Below the pieces are notes generated by a model. The model had not been told where the DNA came from, searched no databases, and saw only the letters and a program-made list of their open reading frames with translations. Shown here piece after piece: positions 49,704 through 51,400 of a DNA stretch of 51,400 bases (positions within the stretch are counted from its first letter, which is position 1; each line of letters begins with the position of its first letter). The position numbers and the translations under genes are program-made. The stretch comes from Sideroxydans sp. (GTDB lineage: Bacteria > Pseudomonadota > Gammaproteobacteria > Burkholderiales > Gallionellaceae): positions 1 through 51,400 of the forward strand of contig JAQUAD010000015.1 in assembly GCA_028687425.1 (NCBI GenBank). Reading direction: 5' to 3'.

Positions 49704-50027
49704 TCAATGAATGCGTGAGTAATGCTCGCCAGTCAGTACACCTTGAACCTGCCTGACGTTTTTCGCCCCTACCAGTTCGGTAATTTTCTCGACAGGAATG
49801 CCTTCCTCGATCAGCTTGCGAATACGCCGCACCTGGTCGATGGATAACCGTCCGTCAGCGCCACAAATTATCTTCGCGGCGTATTCATCATCCTTCCACA
49901 ATGCGCTAATGAGAAGGTTAGGGATGCCTGCCCGTGGATTAATCCGCTGCCACGCTTCAATAGCACGGTCACGGTCCTCGACAGTTATGTTTTTCGTCGA
50001 TCTGAGAAGGTTATCCGACAGTACCAA
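49704..50027 (-). CDS. Small helix-turn-helix protein or remnant
   Basis: A 107-residue frame that ends with a convincing HTH-like segment (IRKLIEEGIPVEKITELVGA, then KNVRQVQGVLTGEHY), like the DNA-binding tails seen in phage and homing-endonuclease proteins. The start is poor: only a TTG at 50027 with no ribosome site, and no ATG near the front, so the gene may have lost its 5' end. The rest is unrecognised. It is oriented like the STAND operon but is separated from it by about 500 bases. Confidence 0.45.
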   Translation of the reverse strand: MVLSDNLLRSTKNITVEDRDRAIEAWQRINPRAGIPNLLISALWKDDEYAAKIICGADGRLSIDQVRRIRKLIEEGIPVEKITELVGAKNVRQVQGVLTGEHYSRIH

Positions 50028-50303
50028 TGTGTGTTAAAGCTGCCAGCAAGCCTCTGATGGTTAAATCGCCGTTCAGGCTGATGTGCTTTCGGAGTGTGGT
50101 CGATCCCGCACGACTGCTCGACTCGGTTACTTTCCGCTGGAGCCTTGGAATCGAAGTGGCAGATATGGTGCGGACCATCGCCATTCATAATAGCCGTCAC
50201 TCGGCTCTGTACCGCCCGTCAATGACGGATAACCGCACCACACCAGCCACTCAATTGATCCGTTCCTAACGGCCGCATAGGCCGAGGTGCAGAAATAGAA
50301 GGC

Positions 50304-51014
50304 ATGGCTGGCAAACTCTTAAATGATTTAATCGAAATTCCGTTCCTGAATTTATCACGCGCTTTTTACTTATATTTACTTCCATTTACCGCTTTGTTTT
50401 TTCCAAAAATATCTTGGCAATCCGATGAAAAAATACTTGTGTTTTTAAGCGGTGGTGAATTACAGTTGCTGCATGAATCTGGTGCAAAAAGCCTTGGATA
50501 TGAAATTCTTCGATGCGCAGCCAAGCGAATCCTGGCAGCACATTGAAGCTTTGCTTTTGCGGAGTTTCAAACCTCTGATGGTGCTGTTGGTAGTAAATGC
50601 CTTACTCGTGATTACTTTCCGAATCGACGCAACTTTGCAGCTATTGTTAGACTGGCTTCAACTCTTGGCTCTATGCCATGGGATTTTTTCGATAGGTGCA
50701 GCCTGCTTTAAGGTATTCATGAGCGCCATGATATCGGCTGCGCTGAGATGGATCGGTTCTGGCCGAGTCGGGTATCTATGTATCTCGACAATCCATGTCA
50801 TGATGAATTCCTTGAATGCATTGCTTCAGCGCATGGAGGTTCAATCTATCCGGGCCGTTGTTCGAGTCAGAATCGCGCTAGGCATCGTTCACCCCTCCTT
50901 GTTTGCCCGTCTAATCCCCACTCCTATTTTTCGTCGCGCTTAAAGCGTGACGATTATCAGCCCCGTCCGCTTGCGCTGTACTTCCTTCGGGTTGTTTCTT
51001 TACCTATGGAGTAA
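50304..51014 (+). pseudogene. Interrupted reading frame in the island
   Basis: One frame runs from an ATG at 50304 to a stop at 51014 but is cut by stop codons at 50544-50546 and near 50712. The parts on both sides read like ordinary protein (for example SMPWDFFDRCS and MYLDNPCHDEFLECIASAHGG), which suggests a decayed gene rather than chance. No family is recognised. The alternative frame 50452-50943 gives a 163-residue hydrophobic product and cannot be excluded. It is followed 5 bases later by the excisionase-like gene. Confidence 0.35.
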
Positions 51015-51019
51015 GCAAA

Positions 51020-51289
51020 ATGGATACCACGTTATATTTGACCATCCCTGAAGCTGCGCACTTGCTGCGCATTGCACCTCAAACGATTCGCAACCACATC
51101 TTTAAAGGAGATTTCCCGATACCTACAACGCTTCTTTGCGGCAGGCGATTGATTCGCCGCTCAGATGTCGAGGCATTCGTGCAAGGCGATCCTTTAAATG
51201 CACAGCAGCAGAGCACTGCAATCCCATCATTCAGTAAGCGTGGTCGTCGACCCAAGCAGCCCCCAAAACAAAATGGGGGGAAATCATGA
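51020..51289 (+). CDS. AlpA/excisionase-like HTH protein
   Basis: An 89-residue DNA-binding protein. YLTIPEAAHLLRIAPQTIRN followed by GRRLIRRSDVEAFVQ is the MerR-like HTH of AlpA/Xis excisionases and helix_turn_helix_17 proteins. The tail is basic and rich in Pro, Lys and Gln. These proteins act with an integrase in excision or regulate the element's genes. It overlaps the next gene by 4 bases (ATGA). Confidence 0.8.
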   Translation: MDTTLYLTIPEAAHLLRIAPQTIRNHIFKGDFPIPTTLLCGRRLIRRSDVEAFVQGDPLNAQQQSTAIPSFSKRGRRPKQPPKQNGGKS

Positions 51290-51400
51290 GAGAGAGCTCC
51301 TTGGTTCCAACGAATCTGCTGAGTTGGCCGCCAGTGGCACGCCGTTTGCCGGAGGAGAAGTTGATTCTTGCGGCACTCTGGTTCGCCCCCTGGATGAGTT
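51286..51400 (+). CDS. Hypothetical protein, 3' end outside window
   Basis: The first 38 codons of a gene whose ATG overlaps the stop of the excisionase-like gene. GGGGGG just upstream serves as ribosome site. The visible LPEEKLILAALWFAPWMS resembles the opening of winged-helix replication or regulatory proteins of mobile elements, but too little is seen to assign it. Confidence 0.6.
   Translation, partial: MRESSLVPTNLLSWPPVARRLPEEKLILAALWFAPWMS

Noticed and set aside
50027-50269. An 80-codon plus-strand frame
   Set aside because: Starts opposite the 5' end of the HTH-like frame, has no ribosome site, and its composition does not look coding.

Overview
The window reads as GC-rich chromosome of a Gram-negative proteobacterium, most likely a betaproteobacterium. 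The basis is gene content: a sdhCDAB-sdhE-gltA-sucA-sucB block, a CusCFBA-type metal efflux operon, FadL/FadE proteins, and a FliA-type chemoreceptor promoter. A Nitrosomonadales/Gallionellaceae-like host is my guess from the gene mix, not proven. No rRNA gene, CRISPR array or intact insertion sequence is visible.

Layout. (1) 1-2300: the 3' end of a class III nucleotide cyclase gene, an unknown lipoprotein, and a small two-domain DUF1540 protein. (2) 2533-14527, all on the minus strand: a metal-handling region with a copper-type P1B ATPase, a DUF2231 membrane protein with a His-rich tail, cyclopropane fatty acid synthase, and a compact operon running right to left (His/Met-rich secreted protein, cusF, cusC, cusB with three tandem metal-binding repeats, cusA, and a PII-like protein). 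(3) 14676-21989, plus strand: a fatty-acid utilisation cluster (fadE, long-chain acyl-CoA synthetase, thioesterase, secreted SGNH esterase lipoprotein, fadL). (4) 22267-28421: a delta-class carbonic anhydrase, an MFS/chalcone-isomerase-like/ATP-grasp-like operon, and a zinc-sensing CZB protein followed by a membrane HD-GYP c-di-GMP phosphodiesterase. (5) 28434-33048, minus: the AmmeMemoRadiSam trio (amrB-amrA-amrS) and a PAS chemoreceptor with a periplasmic CxxCH haem site behind a FliA promoter. (6) 33138-44251: mdh, divergent from a tightly packed TCA-cycle operon ending in an acrylyl-CoA reductase-like gene.

(7) From tRNA-Leu(UAG) at 44301-44385 to the end the sequence becomes visibly AT-richer and genes become sparse: a genomic island. 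Just inside it are an array of short inverted and direct repeats and a long hairpin. Then comes a two-gene minus-strand operon. Its first gene encodes a large protein with a degenerate SIR2-like N-terminal region, a STAND-type P-loop ATPase, a helical repeat region and a small OB/cold-shock-like C-terminal domain. Its second gene encodes a 324-residue protein with a HEPN-type R-x4-H motif and a C-terminal stretch like the tail domain of tRNA nucleotidyltransferases. I consider this pair the best candidate for an undescribed, probably anti-phage, system. The island continues with gene remnants, an interrupted reading frame, an excisionase-like HTH protein and the start of another gene, and runs off the window; its far end and integrase are not seen.

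Start codons were adjusted from the longest possible reading frame wherever a ribosome binding site, signal peptide or neighbour overlap decided the matter. GC contrast was judged by eye, and family names come from recognising motifs, not from searches.
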